Program-made: the position numbers and the translations under genes
Notes under the pieces: generated by a model
The model's database searches: none
Told to the model about the DNA's origin: nothing
The model's input: the letters and a program-made list of their open reading frames with translations, nothing else
Shown: positions 31,903 through 41,042 of the stretch, in pieces
Layout: each line of letters begins with the position of its first letter
How positions within the stretch are numbered: position 1 is the stretch's first letter
Assembly (NCBI RefSeq): GCF_965655635.1
Contig: NZ_CBFHHE010000002.1
Coordinates: 62,001-126,000, forward strand
DNA length: 64,000 nt
Reading direction: 5' to 3'
Source: Nereida sp965655635
Lineage (GTDB): Bacteria; Pseudomonadota; Alphaproteobacteria; Rhodobacterales; Rhodobacteraceae

Positions 31903-34794
31903 CTAAATCTCGGCCAAGCGGGCCAAAGCTGCGCGTACAATCTCTGCCTCGCCTTGACGCTCTGACAGGTTCGCTTTGGCTTCTTCAACCACTTCCGCAG
32001 GTGCGGATTGTGCGAACTTTGGATTGTTGACGCGGCCCTCGAGCCCTTTGATTTCCTTCTCAAGCTTGAGCAGGTTTTTGGATAGGCGGGCGTTTTCTTT
32101 GTCCACGTCGATAATGTCTTTGAGCGGCAGCGCAAAGCTTGATGCACCTGCGTTCACAGAGATCGCCCCTTTGGGTGTCTCGGCTGCGTTAGACAGGTTA
32201 TCGATCCGCGCAAGACGTTTGATCATTGCCTCATTGGCGGTGTAGGCCGCCCGCGCTGCCGGATCGATATTGATCGCGAGAACCGGAATATAGAGGCCCG
32301 CAGGCACGTTCATTTGCGCGCGTGCGGAACGGACTGCGTCGATGAAAGAGATCACCCAGTTCAGTTCTTCATCCGCTGCCGGATCCACAAGGTCCGCGCC
32401 GTAGCTTGGCCATTCTGCATGGACCAACATGGATGTGCGGTCGTCTGATGTGCCCCAAAGTTCTTCGGTGACATAAGGCATAATGGGATGCAGAAGGATC
32501 AAACACTGATCCAAAACCCATGCCATGGTCGCTTGGGTTTCGGCTTTGTGCGTATCATCATCGCCCTGCAAAAGCGGCTTTGACAGCTCCACGTACCAAT
32601 CACAAACCTTGCCCCACACAAATGCATAAAGCGCATTTGCCGCATCGTTAAAGCGGTAAGCTTCAAGCGCTGCGTTCACGTCTGCAAACACTTTGGCCGT
32701 CTCACCAATGATCCAGCGGTTGACTGCGGCGGTGGGCTCTGGACGCATGCCGTTGCTGCCCACAGCGCCGTTCATTTCGGCAAAGCGGTGGGCGTTCCAG
32801 ATTTTGGTGCCAAAGTTACGGTAGCCCGCGATGCGCTGCATATCGAGTTTCAGCACCCCGCCCAGAGACGCCATCGCCGCATTGGCAAAACGCAACGCAT
32901 CGGCGCCGTATTCGTCAATGATGTCAATTGGGTCGATCACGTTGCCGGTGGTTTTCGACATCTTCTTTCCTTGGGCATCGCGTACGAGACCGTGCAGATA
33001 GACTGTGTCGAACGGAATGTCGTTCACCACGGACATTTGCATCATCATCATTCGGGCAACCCAGAAGAACAGAATATCTGTACCAGTAATCAGCGTTGAT
33101 GTGGGGTGGTAGCGCGCCAGTTCTGCGGTTTGTTCCGGCCAGCCAAGTGTGCCGATTGGCCAAAGGCCGGACGAAAACCATGTGTCCAGAACATCGGGAT
33201 CACGGGTCAGCTTTACACCGTCACCTGCAAGTGCTTGGGCCTCTACTTCGGTTGCCGCGCAGTACTGATTGCCGTCGCCGTCAAACCAAACGGGGATCTG
33301 GTGTCCCCACCACAACTGCCGCGAGATGCACCAAGGTTCGATGTTCTCGAGCCAGTGGAAGTATACTTTCTCTTCGCTCTTGGGCAAAATTGTCGTGCGG
33401 CCGTCACGCACAGCATCAAGGGCGGGGCCCACGATTTTCGACGCATCAACAAACCATTGATCCGTCAACATAGGTTCCATCACCACTTTGGAGCGGTCAC
33501 AGAAGGGCTGCATGATCGGCTTGTTCTCAACAAGTGGCACGCTTCGGGTTGCCTCGTTGCCGTCCTCATCTGTGAAGGTCTCTTGGGTCATCACGGCCAA
33601 ACCTTCGGCTGTGATGTTGGCGATCACTTTCTTACGGGCCTCAAACCGATCAAGGCCGCGGTAATCATCGGGGACAAGGTTCATCGCGGCAATTTTCGCC
33701 TCGTCGAAGTCTTCCTCGCCGCGCGCAATGCGCAAAGCCGTTGCGGCTTCCTCGGCATAGCTGCGGCCATCGGCGCGCATTGCTGCTTTGGTGTCCATCA
33801 GGTTATAAAGCGGGATGCCAGCGCGCTTTGCCACCAGATAGTCATTGGGATCGTGCGCGCCGGTGATTTTCACCGCACCAGAGCCGAAGTCCATATCGGG
33901 GTAATCATCGGTGATGATCGGGATTAAGCGACGGTGCTCTTTGGGCCCCACGGGAATTTCGCACAGCTTACCAACGATTGGCGCATAGCGTTCATCGCGC
34001 GGATTTACGGCAACAGCACCGTCCCCAAGCATTGTTTCAGGGCGCGTGGTCGCGATGGAGATATAGTCCCGCTCTTCACGCAGGATTTCGACGCCATCAG
34101 CATCTTTCTCGATGTAAGTATATGTCTCACCACCCGCCAGCGGGTATTTGAAGTGCCACATATGGCCCGCGACTTCGACGTTCTCAACCTCAAGATCAGA
34201 GATTGCCGTTTCAAAATGGGGGTCCCAGTTCACCAGACGTTTGCCGCGGTAGATCAGGCCTTTGTTATACATCTCTACGAAGACTTTGATGACAGCATCG
34301 TGAAAGTTTGGTGCGCCGTTGCCAGCTTCTGGGTCACCTTTGGCGCCGCCCATCGTGAAGGCCTCACGGTCCCAATCACAAGACGCGCCAAGACGTTTCA
34401 GCTGACCGATGATATTGCCACGTGTGCGGGTTTTTTGTTCCCAAACGCGCTTAATAAAGGCGTCACGGCCCATTTCGGCACGGGTGGGTTCGCCATTGGC
34501 GGCCATTTCACGCTCGGTAACAAGCTGGGTTGCGATACCAGCATGATCTGTGCCCGCTTGCCACAGGGTGTCGTAGCCCTGCATGCGTTTCCAGCGGATC
34601 AAGATGTCTTGCAGCGTGTTGTTAAATGCGTGCCCAACGTGCAGATTGCCTGTGACGTTGGGGGGCGGGATCACGATAGAGAACGTCTCGGGGCGAGATG
34701 CGTTCGCACCTGCTTTGAAGGCACCGCTGTCCTCCCATGCTTTGTAAAGACGCGCCTCTGCCTCGGCTGCATTGAAAGTTTTGTCCAGTGCCAT
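31903..34794 (-). CDS. valS: Valyl-tRNA synthetase
   Basis: The 963-residue class I synthetase begins MALDKTFNAAEAEARLYKAW at the ATG at 34794; a 28-codon upstream extension is not conserved. The HIGH-type motif is GNLHVGHA (His52-His55), the editing domain lies at about 200-400 (including TTRPETMLGDGAVAV) and the KMSKS-type motif is KMSKTTGNV. A tRNA-binding C-terminal coiled coil (about 890-960) ends the protein, as usual for ValRS. It charges tRNA-Val in the cytosol. Length and motifs indicate an intact essential gene. Confidence 0.97.
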   Translation of the reverse strand: MALDKTFNAAEAEARLYKAWEDSGAFKAGANASRPETFSIVIPPPNVTGNLHVGHAFNNTLQDILIRWKRMQGYDTLWQAGTDHAGIATQLVTEREMAANGEPTRAEMGRDAFIKRVWEQKTRTRGNIIGQLKRLGASCDWDREAFTMGGAKGDPEAGNGAPNFHDAVIKVFVEMYNKGLIYRGKRLVNWDPHFETAISDLEVENVEVAGHMWHFKYPLAGGETYTYIEKDADGVEILREERDYISIATTRPETMLGDGAVAVNPRDERYAPIVGKLCEIPVGPKEHRRLIPIITDDYPDMDFGSGAVKITGAHDPNDYLVAKRAGIPLYNLMDTKAAMRADGRSYAEEAATALRIARGEEDFDEAKIAAMNLVPDDYRGLDRFEARKKVIANITAEGLAVMTQETFTDEDGNEATRSVPLVENKPIMQPFCDRSKVVMEPMLTDQWFVDASKIVGPALDAVRDGRTTILPKSEEKVYFHWLENIEPWCISRQLWWGHQIPVWFDGDGNQYCAATEVEAQALAGDGVKLTRDPDVLDTWFSSGLWPIGTLGWPEQTAELARYHPTSTLITGTDILFFWVARMMMMQMSVVNDIPFDTVYLHGLVRDAQGKKMSKTTGNVIDPIDIIDEYGADALRFANAAMASLGGVLKLDMQRIAGYRNFGTKIWNAHRFAEMNGAVGSNGMRPEPTAAVNRWIIGETAKVFADVNAALEAYRFNDAANALYAFVWGKVCDWYVELSKPLLQGDDDTHKAETQATMAWVLDQCLILLHPIMPYVTEELWGTSDDRTSMLVHAEWPSYGADLVDPAADEELNWVISFIDAVRSARAQMNVPAGLYIPVLAINIDPAARAAYTANEAMIKRLARIDNLSNAAETPKGAISVNAGASSFALPLKDIIDVDKENARLSKNLLKLEKEIKGLEGRVNNPKFAQSAPAEVVEEAKANLSERQGEAEIVRAALARLAEI

Positions 34795-34973
34795 CGATCT
34801 TGATCCCTTATCAGATTGGCCCTCAGATAGCCGAGCTGCGTCCCAAGGAAAAGGCCTGTGAGCAGACAACTGACCCATTGCGGCTGCGTTACGAAATATT
34901 ACACTGTTTTCACGTCAGTTTGGTTGGGGTGTGATGGCCGCTTGTGCGATGGCTGGTCCAAGGAGTGCGCGTT

Positions 34974-36035
34974 GTGTTTAGGCGATTATTCAAGTGGATT
35001 ACGCGGGGACCTGCTCCGCAGCAAATCAAGGAAGGCACGCATAGCGCCAGCGTGACCCATGTCATCATCCTTGATGGGACCATGTCATCGTTGAACCCGG
35101 GGCGTGAGACGAACGTGGGGCATGTGTTCAAACTCCTGCAAGAAGTCGGTGAAAGCCCGCAATTGTCCGTTTATTATGAGCCGGGCATCCAGTGGTATGA
35201 CTGGCGCACGACGTGGGATGTCATGGTAGGCCGCGGCATCAACCGGCAAATCCGGCGGGCCTACGGGTATCTGTCTAGTCGTTACAGGGCAGGCGACAAA
35301 ATTGTTCTGGTTGGGTTTTCGCGCGGAGCGTATGCTGTACGAAGTTTGGCGGGCATGGTGGAGAAAATTGGCCTTTTGCAGCGCGAACACGCAACAATGC
35401 GCAATATTCGCACGGCCTACAGGCATTACGAAAGCGGCAGTAATTCAGACGTGCGGCGCGCGTTTTCGGATGCCCATTGCCATCCAGAGACACCGATTGA
35501 GATGATTGGCGTTTGGGACACGGTCAAAGCCCTTGGGCTACGGTTGCCTCTACTGTGGCGGATCACCGAAAAGAAGCACCTGTTTCATTCTCACACGCTT
35601 GGCCAGAATGTCCGCCACGGGTTTCACGCGTTGGCGCTTGATGAGACGCGGCGGGCATATATGCCTGTCAAATGGGAGACCCGTCCGGGTTGGCGCGGTG
35701 TGCGGATGGAGCAAGTGTGGTTTCGCGGTACGCACGGTGATGTGGGCGGGCAGATTGGGGCATATGTGGCGGACCGTGGTTTGGCGAATATCCCGCTGAA
35801 CTGGATGTTGGGTCACTTGGATCACTGCGGCGTGCCGTTGCCCCGTGACTGGCGTGAGCGCTTTGTAGAAAACCCTGACGCGCCTTCAACCGGAAACTGG
35901 CGTGGGTTGTCGGTGGTGTTTTTGTCCCGCAAACGTCGGCGCGTCGGGCTTGATCCGTCCGAGGCGATCCACCCGCTGGCCGTTGAGATGCGCCGCGGCA
36001 TCAGGCGACTTTCTCAAGTTCGAGTCGCGGAGTAA
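34974..36035 (+). CDS. DUF2235 alpha/beta-hydrolase domain protein
   Basis: A GTG at 34974, eight bases after AAGGAG, gives a 353-residue protein; the frame opens further upstream but without a ribosome site. It has the DUF2235 pattern: THVIILDGTMSSL near residue 27, the nucleophile elbow GFSRGAYAVRSLAG (about 110-123), MIGVWDTVKALG near 175 and WFRGTHGDVGGQ near 250. The family is hydrolase-like and includes some type VI secretion phospholipase effectors. No secretion genes are nearby, so I do not call it an effector. The last 35 bases overlap the convergent metF coding end. Confidence 0.78.
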   Translation: MFRRLFKWITRGPAPQQIKEGTHSASVTHVIILDGTMSSLNPGRETNVGHVFKLLQEVGESPQLSVYYEPGIQWYDWRTTWDVMVGRGINRQIRRAYGYLSSRYRAGDKIVLVGFSRGAYAVRSLAGMVEKIGLLQREHATMRNIRTAYRHYESGSNSDVRRAFSDAHCHPETPIEMIGVWDTVKALGLRLPLLWRITEKKHLFHSHTLGQNVRHGFHALALDETRRAYMPVKWETRPGWRGVRMEQVWFRGTHGDVGGQIGAYVADRGLANIPLNWMLGHLDHCGVPLPRDWRERFVENPDAPSTGNWRGLSVVFLSRKRRRVGLDPSEAIHPLAVEMRRGIRRLSQVRVAE

Positions 36036-36867
36036 TCCCCAAAGCATGACAGACGTCCCGCGTCATTTCTGGCTTGTTCAGCGTATAGAAATGCAGCTGT
36101 TCGACGCCTTCCGTAATCAACGCATCGCACAGCTCTGTTGCCAGTGAAATTGCTAGCAGGTCGGAACGGTTGTCGCGGGTTGCTTTATCGAATGCATCAT
36201 CAAGCCAGCGCGGCGTTGGCGTGCCGCAGGCGTTGGCAAAAGCGCGCACGCCCGACCATGTTTCGATCGGCAAAATGCCGGGGATGATCGGCGCAGTGAT
36301 GCCCGCTGCAGCACAGTGATCGCGGAACCGCAGGAACGTGTCGGCTTCAAAGAAGAACTGCGTTAATGCGCTGTCGGCGCCTGCGTCTATTTTTCGTTTC
36401 AGCCATTCAACGTTGGCCTTCATGTCCGCGGCATCAGGATGGCAATCCGGATAAGCGCCGACGCGGATGTGCTCAACGCCTTCTGCTTTAAGCGCGCTGA
36501 TCAGCTCAAGGGACGATGCAAAGCCTTCGGGGTGTGGTGTGAACTTAGCTTGGTCTTTTGGCGCGTCGCCGCGAAGTGCCACAATTTGGCGCACACCTTG
36601 ATCCATGTAGGCGCGCGCAATTTCCAACGTCTCATCACGGGTTTGATCGACGCAGGTCAGATGTGCGGCTACGGTCAGGTCTGTTTGACTGCTCAGCGCA
36701 CTCACGGCTTCGTGGGTAAGTTTGCGGGTTGTGCCGCCCGCCCCGTAGGTCACAGACACGAATGACGGATCAAGGGGCGCAAGGGTTTGCACGCAATCCC
36801 AAAGGCGGAACGCCGCGGGGATGGATTTGGGCGGAAAAAACTCGAAACTCACAGATGGGTTTGGCAT
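36001..36867 (-). CDS. metF: 5,10-methylenetetrahydrofolate reductase
   Basis: The 288-residue TIM-barrel flavoprotein starts at the ATG at 36867 (MPNPSVSFEFFPPKS). The long in-frame extension to 36975 would overlap the divergent regulator and is rejected. Motifs are FEFFPPKS (about 8-15), SVTYGAGGTTR (about 45), VALRGD (about 96) and GADSALTQFFFEADTF (about 167). MetF makes 5-methyl-THF for methionine synthesis. It is divergent from a MetR-like LysR gene, with a dyad in the 87-base space. Its 3' end overlaps the DUF2235 gene by 35 bases. Confidence 0.95.
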   Translation of the reverse strand: MPNPSVSFEFFPPKSIPAAFRLWDCVQTLAPLDPSFVSVTYGAGGTTRKLTHEAVSALSSQTDLTVAAHLTCVDQTRDETLEIARAYMDQGVRQIVALRGDAPKDQAKFTPHPEGFASSLELISALKAEGVEHIRVGAYPDCHPDAADMKANVEWLKRKIDAGADSALTQFFFEADTFLRFRDHCAAAGITAPIIPGILPIETWSGVRAFANACGTPTPRWLDDAFDKATRDNRSDLLAISLATELCDALITEGVEQLHFYTLNKPEMTRDVCHALGITPRLELEKVA

Positions 36868-36923
36868 GGTATATTCCTTTTTGGCTTGCGTTTTTGTGCC
36901 TGCGGGCATTACCTGAGACAAGT

Positions 36924-36947
36924 TCATAACGCTCACCATCATTATGA
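36924..36947. promoter_or_regulatory. Inverted repeat TCATAA-N12-TTATGA in the metF-metR space
   Basis: A perfect 6-bp inverted repeat with a 12-base spacer ends eight bases before the metR ATG. LysR-type regulators bind interrupted dyads in divergent promoter regions. The position suggests autoregulation of metR and control of metF. It does not match the enterobacterial MetR consensus exactly, so the assignment is tentative. Confidence 0.42.
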
Positions 36948-36954
36948 GGGCAGC

Positions 36955-37860
36955 ATGCATATTGAGTTTCGCCATCTACGCACGATCAAAGCGATCCACG
37001 AAGCCGGTGGGCTGTCGGCTGCCGCGGATAGGCTCAACATTACCCAATCTGCGCTGAGCCATCAGATCAAAGGCCTCGAGGATCAAGCGCAAGTTGAGTT
37101 GTTTATCCGGCGTTCAAAGCCGTTGAAATTGTCGGCGGCGGGCATGAAGCTGTTGGGACTGGCTGAGCAAGTGTTGCCTCAGGTCGCAGCGCTTGAGGCT
37201 GAGTTTGCGGGCATTGAGCAGGGCCGCGCAGGACGTCTTCATATAGCGATCGAGTGTCACGCTTGTTTTGAGTGGTTGTTTCCGGTGCTTGAGAAATTCC
37301 GCAAAGCCTGGCCTGACGTGGATGTTGATATTTTACCCGGTTTGGCCTTTGACGCGCTTCCCGCGTTGCAAAAGGAAAAAGTTGATCTTGTTGTATCGTC
37401 AGATCCGGCGGATTTGGTTGGTGTCGATTTCACACCTCTTTTTGATTACGACGCGGTTTTTGTTGCCTCGAACCAGCACCCGCTGGCCAGCAAGCCTTTT
37501 GTCGATGCCGAGGATTTTCGCGGTGAAACTCTGATAACCTATCCTGTTGAACGCTCGCGGCTTGATGTTTTCTCACAGCTTTTGATCCCTGCAAAAGTTG
37601 AACCCGCAGAGGTCCGTCAAGCGGAACTGACGGCCGTCATCTTGTTGTTGGTTGCCTCAAATCGCGGGGTGGCGGTGTTGCCTGATTGGGTCGTGCGCGA
37701 GGTGAAATACTCGTCTGACTATGTGACGCGGCCGCTGACAGAAACAGGCATTACGCGCAGGCTTTACGCAGCCACACGTAGCAACGAGACCACGCTACCC
37801 TACATGGCTCATCTGCTAAAGCTGGCTGGCATTGAAGCGGTTAAACTTCAGCGCCAGTAG
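36955..37860 (+). CDS. metR: LysR-family regulator, MetR-like
   Basis: The 301-residue protein starts at the ATG at 36955 (MHIEFRHLRTIKAIHEAGGL). Residues 5-63 form the LysR winged helix (LSAAADRLNITQSALSHQIK) and residues 90-290 the effector domain. The segment AIECHACFEWLFPVLEKFR near 95-113 is characteristic of MetR, which senses homocysteine and controls methionine synthesis genes. Divergence from metF strongly supports this. The gene is convergent with the PLP decarboxylase gene, six bases away. Confidence 0.88.
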   Translation: MHIEFRHLRTIKAIHEAGGLSAAADRLNITQSALSHQIKGLEDQAQVELFIRRSKPLKLSAAGMKLLGLAEQVLPQVAALEAEFAGIEQGRAGRLHIAIECHACFEWLFPVLEKFRKAWPDVDVDILPGLAFDALPALQKEKVDLVVSSDPADLVGVDFTPLFDYDAVFVASNQHPLASKPFVDAEDFRGETLITYPVERSRLDVFSQLLIPAKVEPAEVRQAELTAVILLLVASNRGVAVLPDWVVREVKYSSDYVTRPLTETGITRRLYAATRSNETTLPYMAHLLKLAGIEAVKLQRQ

Positions 37861-37866
37861 CACGAT

Positions 37867-39282
37867 TTAACGCGCAGCGATCACTTGCGCCTCGACAGCA
37901 GCGATCACGTCGTGGATTGTTTGCGATGTGGTACGGTGGTTCACGATCGCCGCACGCAAACAGTTTTTGCCATCAACCGTCGTGGTCGAGAACACGGCAT
38001 CACCAGACAGTTGCAAGGCCGCTGCGATATCAGATGCGTCACCCGCATTTGGCGTAAAAACACACAGGTTTGAGATGACAGGATGGGCGAGCGTTAGATG
38101 GGGAGAGGCCTCAACCAACTCGCCCATCAACGTAGCCTGATCACAGTTGTCGGTGATGGCGGCGCTTATTGTATCGCAGTCGTGGGTTTTGAGCGTGGTC
38201 CAGAGTTTAAGCGCGCGCATCCCGCGGCTAAGTTCGGTGCCGTAATCCGTGGGCCACCAGTCCCCCGCACCAATCCCTGCGGATTGCGCGGTCAAATATT
38301 CTGCACGATCCGAGAATGTCGCGCGGTGCAGATCATGATCACGTAGCAAACACGCGCCGCAATCGTATTGCACACCCAACCACTTGTGCCCGTCCAGCGC
38401 GATGGAATTGGCATGCTCAATACCGCTCGCAAGGACGCTTAGGCGTGGTGCGGCGATGCGGATCCAAAACCCGAAAGCCGCATCAACGTGCAACCATGTG
38501 CTATGCTCTTGGGCGATACGCGAAAGAGTGTTCAGATCATCATAAGTGCCGGTGTTCACGCTTCCGGCGGTGCCCACAATTGCCAACGGCACAATGCCAG
38601 CGGCGGTGTCTTGGTTCAGCTGTGTTTGCAGCGCGTCCGCATCCATCGCCCCGTCTTTCAAGGCGATCTGGCAAACGGCGTCCCCACCAAAGCCAAGAAT
38701 TTCCATGGCCTGTTTGATGCAGCTATGTGCACCTTTGGCGATATACACACGCACTGGGGGTAAATTTTGAACGCCCGTTTTGCGGACATTTGCGCCAAAC
38801 CGTGATACTTTTGCTGCAGACAGCGCATAGATTGTGGCCTGCGATGTGCCCGTGGTCAGGATGCCGCTTGCATTTTCGCCTAGTCCCGCCAAATCGGTCA
38901 GCCAGCGGATGCATTCTTTTTCAATACGGATCCCCCCATGATCGCGGCCTCCGCAGTTCGAATTCATCGCGGCCGCCACCATTTCTGAGGCCAGCCCCAT
39001 GGCTTGGCCTGTGCCGTGGACCCATCCAAAGAACGCTGGATGCGTGTTGCCGGTGGAGGCGGGCATGATTGTGTCTGTCAATAAACTGGTCACATCACCG
39101 CGCGTTGGCGTGTCGAGCGATATGGCCGCGTCAAACCCATCGGGAACAGGCCGCCATGGATGGTTTCGGGCATTTTCAAGGTGATCGACGCAGGCATCAA
39201 GGACCTGATGCATCTCGGCGCGAAACGCTGTCCAGTCACTTGGGTCCATCCGGTTGCCTTCATGAAGGTTCTTGTTTGTCAT
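37867..39282 (-). CDS. Group II PLP-dependent amino-acid decarboxylase
   Basis: The 471-residue protein is of the aromatic-amino-acid/glutamate decarboxylase type. PFAM-style landmarks are HPAFFGWVHGTGQ near residue 81, LTTGTSQATIYALSAA near 140, HVDAAFGFW near 240 and the PLP lysine in SIALDGHKWLGVQYDCG (about residue 280). It would decarboxylate an L-amino acid in the cytosol. The residues I can see do not fix the substrate among tryptophan, tyrosine, DOPA or aspartate. The ATG at 39282 is preceded by AAGGAG with nine-base spacing, supporting this start over MDPSDW eleven codons later. It is not linked to an evident pathway. Confidence 0.85.
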   Translation of the reverse strand: MTNKNLHEGNRMDPSDWTAFRAEMHQVLDACVDHLENARNHPWRPVPDGFDAAISLDTPTRGDVTSLLTDTIMPASTGNTHPAFFGWVHGTGQAMGLASEMVAAAMNSNCGGRDHGGIRIEKECIRWLTDLAGLGENASGILTTGTSQATIYALSAAKVSRFGANVRKTGVQNLPPVRVYIAKGAHSCIKQAMEILGFGGDAVCQIALKDGAMDADALQTQLNQDTAAGIVPLAIVGTAGSVNTGTYDDLNTLSRIAQEHSTWLHVDAAFGFWIRIAAPRLSVLASGIEHANSIALDGHKWLGVQYDCGACLLRDHDLHRATFSDRAEYLTAQSAGIGAGDWWPTDYGTELSRGMRALKLWTTLKTHDCDTISAAITDNCDQATLMGELVEASPHLTLAHPVISNLCVFTPNAGDASDIAAALQLSGDAVFSTTTVDGKNCLRAAIVNHRTTSQTIHDVIAAVEAQVIAAR

Positions 39283-39353
39283 GAGTTACAACTCCTTGCG
39301 TGATGGTGGATGACGTTCTATAGCCGCGGCTTGAGCTTTATAGGAGTTGAGCC

Positions 39354-40139
39354 ATGCAGGGCAGTGCCAATCTTAATGTAATGATAAAAACTGCCCGAAA
39401 AGCGGGCCGCGCGCTTTTGAAGGATTTTGGAGAGGTCGAACAGCTCCAAGTCAGCGTCAAAGGGGCGGGCGATTTTGTGACGCGCGCTGATCTGAACGCA
39501 GAACAAATCATTCGCGAAGAACTTGTGGAAGCGCGTCCGACCTATGGTTTCTTGGGCGAAGAGAGCGCCGAGACCGAAGGGCAGGACCCAACCCGCCGCT
39601 GGATCGTCGACCCGCTTGATGGCACGACAAATTTTTTGCATGGCCTGCCGCACTGGGCTGTTTCAATTGCGCTTGAGCATAAGGGCGTGGTTGTTGCCGG
39701 CGTCATTTACGATCCGGTGAAAGATGAATGTTTCTTTGCTGAAAAGGGACAGGGTGCTTGGCTGAACGAAAGCCGTATTCGGGTGTCTGGACGCAACCGT
39801 TTGATCGAATCAGTTTTTGCAACTGGTTTGCCTTGGGCGGGTCGCGCAGATCTTCCACAGACACTCCAAGACTTGGGTCGTTTGTTGCCTGCAACATCCG
39901 GTGTGCGCCGCTTTGGTGCGGCCTCGCTTGATTTGGCTTATGTGGCGGCTGGCCGCTATGAGGGTTTTTGGGAGCGCCGCCTTAAGCCGTGGGACATTGC
40001 TGCGGGCTTGATCATCGTGACTGAGGGTGGCGGCATGATTGACGCTGTAACAGCAGGTGACGACATCATCGGCAGCGGCACAGTGGTTGCCGCAAACAAC
40101 GAAATCTTCGACAACTTCGCCAAAGTCATCCGCTCTTAA
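39354..40139 (+). CDS. suhB: Inositol monophosphatase family protein
   Basis: The 261-residue protein starts at an ATG seven bases after AGGAG. It has the metal-binding motifs of the family: GEESAE (about 65-70), WIVDPLDGTTNFLHGLPHWA (about 83-102) and the C-terminal LKPWDIAAGLIIVTEGGG (about 207-224). These coordinate magnesium for hydrolysis of sugar or inositol phosphates. In proteobacteria the SuhB branch also acts in ribosomal RNA transcription antitermination. Which role applies here cannot be told. It is convergent with rhomboid. Confidence 0.88.
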   Translation: MQGSANLNVMIKTARKAGRALLKDFGEVEQLQVSVKGAGDFVTRADLNAEQIIREELVEARPTYGFLGEESAETEGQDPTRRWIVDPLDGTTNFLHGLPHWAVSIALEHKGVVVAGVIYDPVKDECFFAEKGQGAWLNESRIRVSGRNRLIESVFATGLPWAGRADLPQTLQDLGRLLPATSGVRRFGAASLDLAYVAAGRYEGFWERRLKPWDIAAGLIIVTEGGGMIDAVTAGDDIIGSGTVVAANNEIFDNFAKVIRS

Positions 40140-40168
40140 GGCACGTGCCTGAAGTTTGACCGCTAGGC

Positions 40169-40912
40169 TTATCTGTGCCGGGTTACGCGCGGGACGTTGC
40201 TGCGCGCGTATGTGTATTGCGCTTCTGGGTGGGGCGGCTGCATCTGCCGTACCCGCCAGAATGCAGGCCCACCGTTTTTGACCCAGTAGGGCACAGTCGC
40301 GGCCATCCCGATTATAAAGCCCCCCGCGTGCGCCCAGTAGGCAACGCCCGCGCCAGCAGGCGCAGTGATCCCGCTAAAGAGTTGAAATGCAAACCACAGC
40401 CCCAGCATGATCCACGCGGGTACGGGGATGACTTTGAAGATGATCACCAAGATCAACAAAATATCCACCCGCGCCTTGGGGTAGAGGAGCAAGTATCCCC
40501 CCATCACAGCGGCAATTGCCCCTGATGCGCCGACAGTGGGAATTGTGCTTAGTGGATCAGAAATAACATGTGCGAGACCCGCGCCCACACCGCACGCCAG
40601 ATAGAAAACAGCAAAGCCAAAATGGCCAAATGCGTCTTCCATGTTGTCGCCAAAGATGAACAAAAAAAGCATGTTTCCAGCCAAATGCATCAGGCCACCA
40701 TGTAAAAACATGGACGTCACCAACCCCGCAACGTCCAAGCCACCCGTTACCTGATGTGGGATCAGCGACCACTCCATATAAAGTCGCGTCAGCGCGCGAG
40801 GGTCATCCATGATCGACCAATAACTTAGGAAAATGCCGATGTTCAGTGCCATCAACGTGTAGGTCACGAATGGCACGCGGCCTGACGGGTTATGATCGCG
40901 GATTGGAAACAT
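40169..40912 (-). CDS. Rhomboid family intramembrane serine protease
   Basis: The 247-residue protein has about six membrane spans. HLAGNMLFLFIFGDNMEDAF (about 76-95) carries the conserved His/Asn of the oxyanion site. The catalytic serine is in VGASGAIAAVMGGY (about residue 128), and the catalytic histidine is in WAHAGGFIIG (about 190). Rhomboids cleave transmembrane helices within the bilayer. The protein starts MFPIRDHNPSG, typical of the alphaproteobacterial subgroup. Its substrate is unknown. Confidence 0.9.
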   Translation of the reverse strand: MFPIRDHNPSGRVPFVTYTLMALNIGIFLSYWSIMDDPRALTRLYMEWSLIPHQVTGGLDVAGLVTSMFLHGGLMHLAGNMLFLFIFGDNMEDAFGHFGFAVFYLACGVGAGLAHVISDPLSTIPTVGASGAIAAVMGGYLLLYPKARVDILLILVIIFKVIPVPAWIMLGLWFAFQLFSGITAPAGAGVAYWAHAGGFIIGMAATVPYWVKNGGPAFWRVRQMQPPHPEAQYTYARSNVPRVTRHR

Positions 40913-41042
40913 ACTCGCAAAGGTGATCTGCGCCTATGCATTGGTCAAGGGCAACAGCGTGCTCGGCGGACATATACTACCGTGAGAACACATAAGCGCG
41001 GCACAAGGTGGCTTCCTTTTGATGCGGGTTCGGCGTATCGCA

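Noticed and set aside
33106..34803. Two long plus-strand frames (273 and 289 codons) opposite valS
   Set aside because: They are antisense to conserved synthetase domains with no ribosome sites or family similarity.
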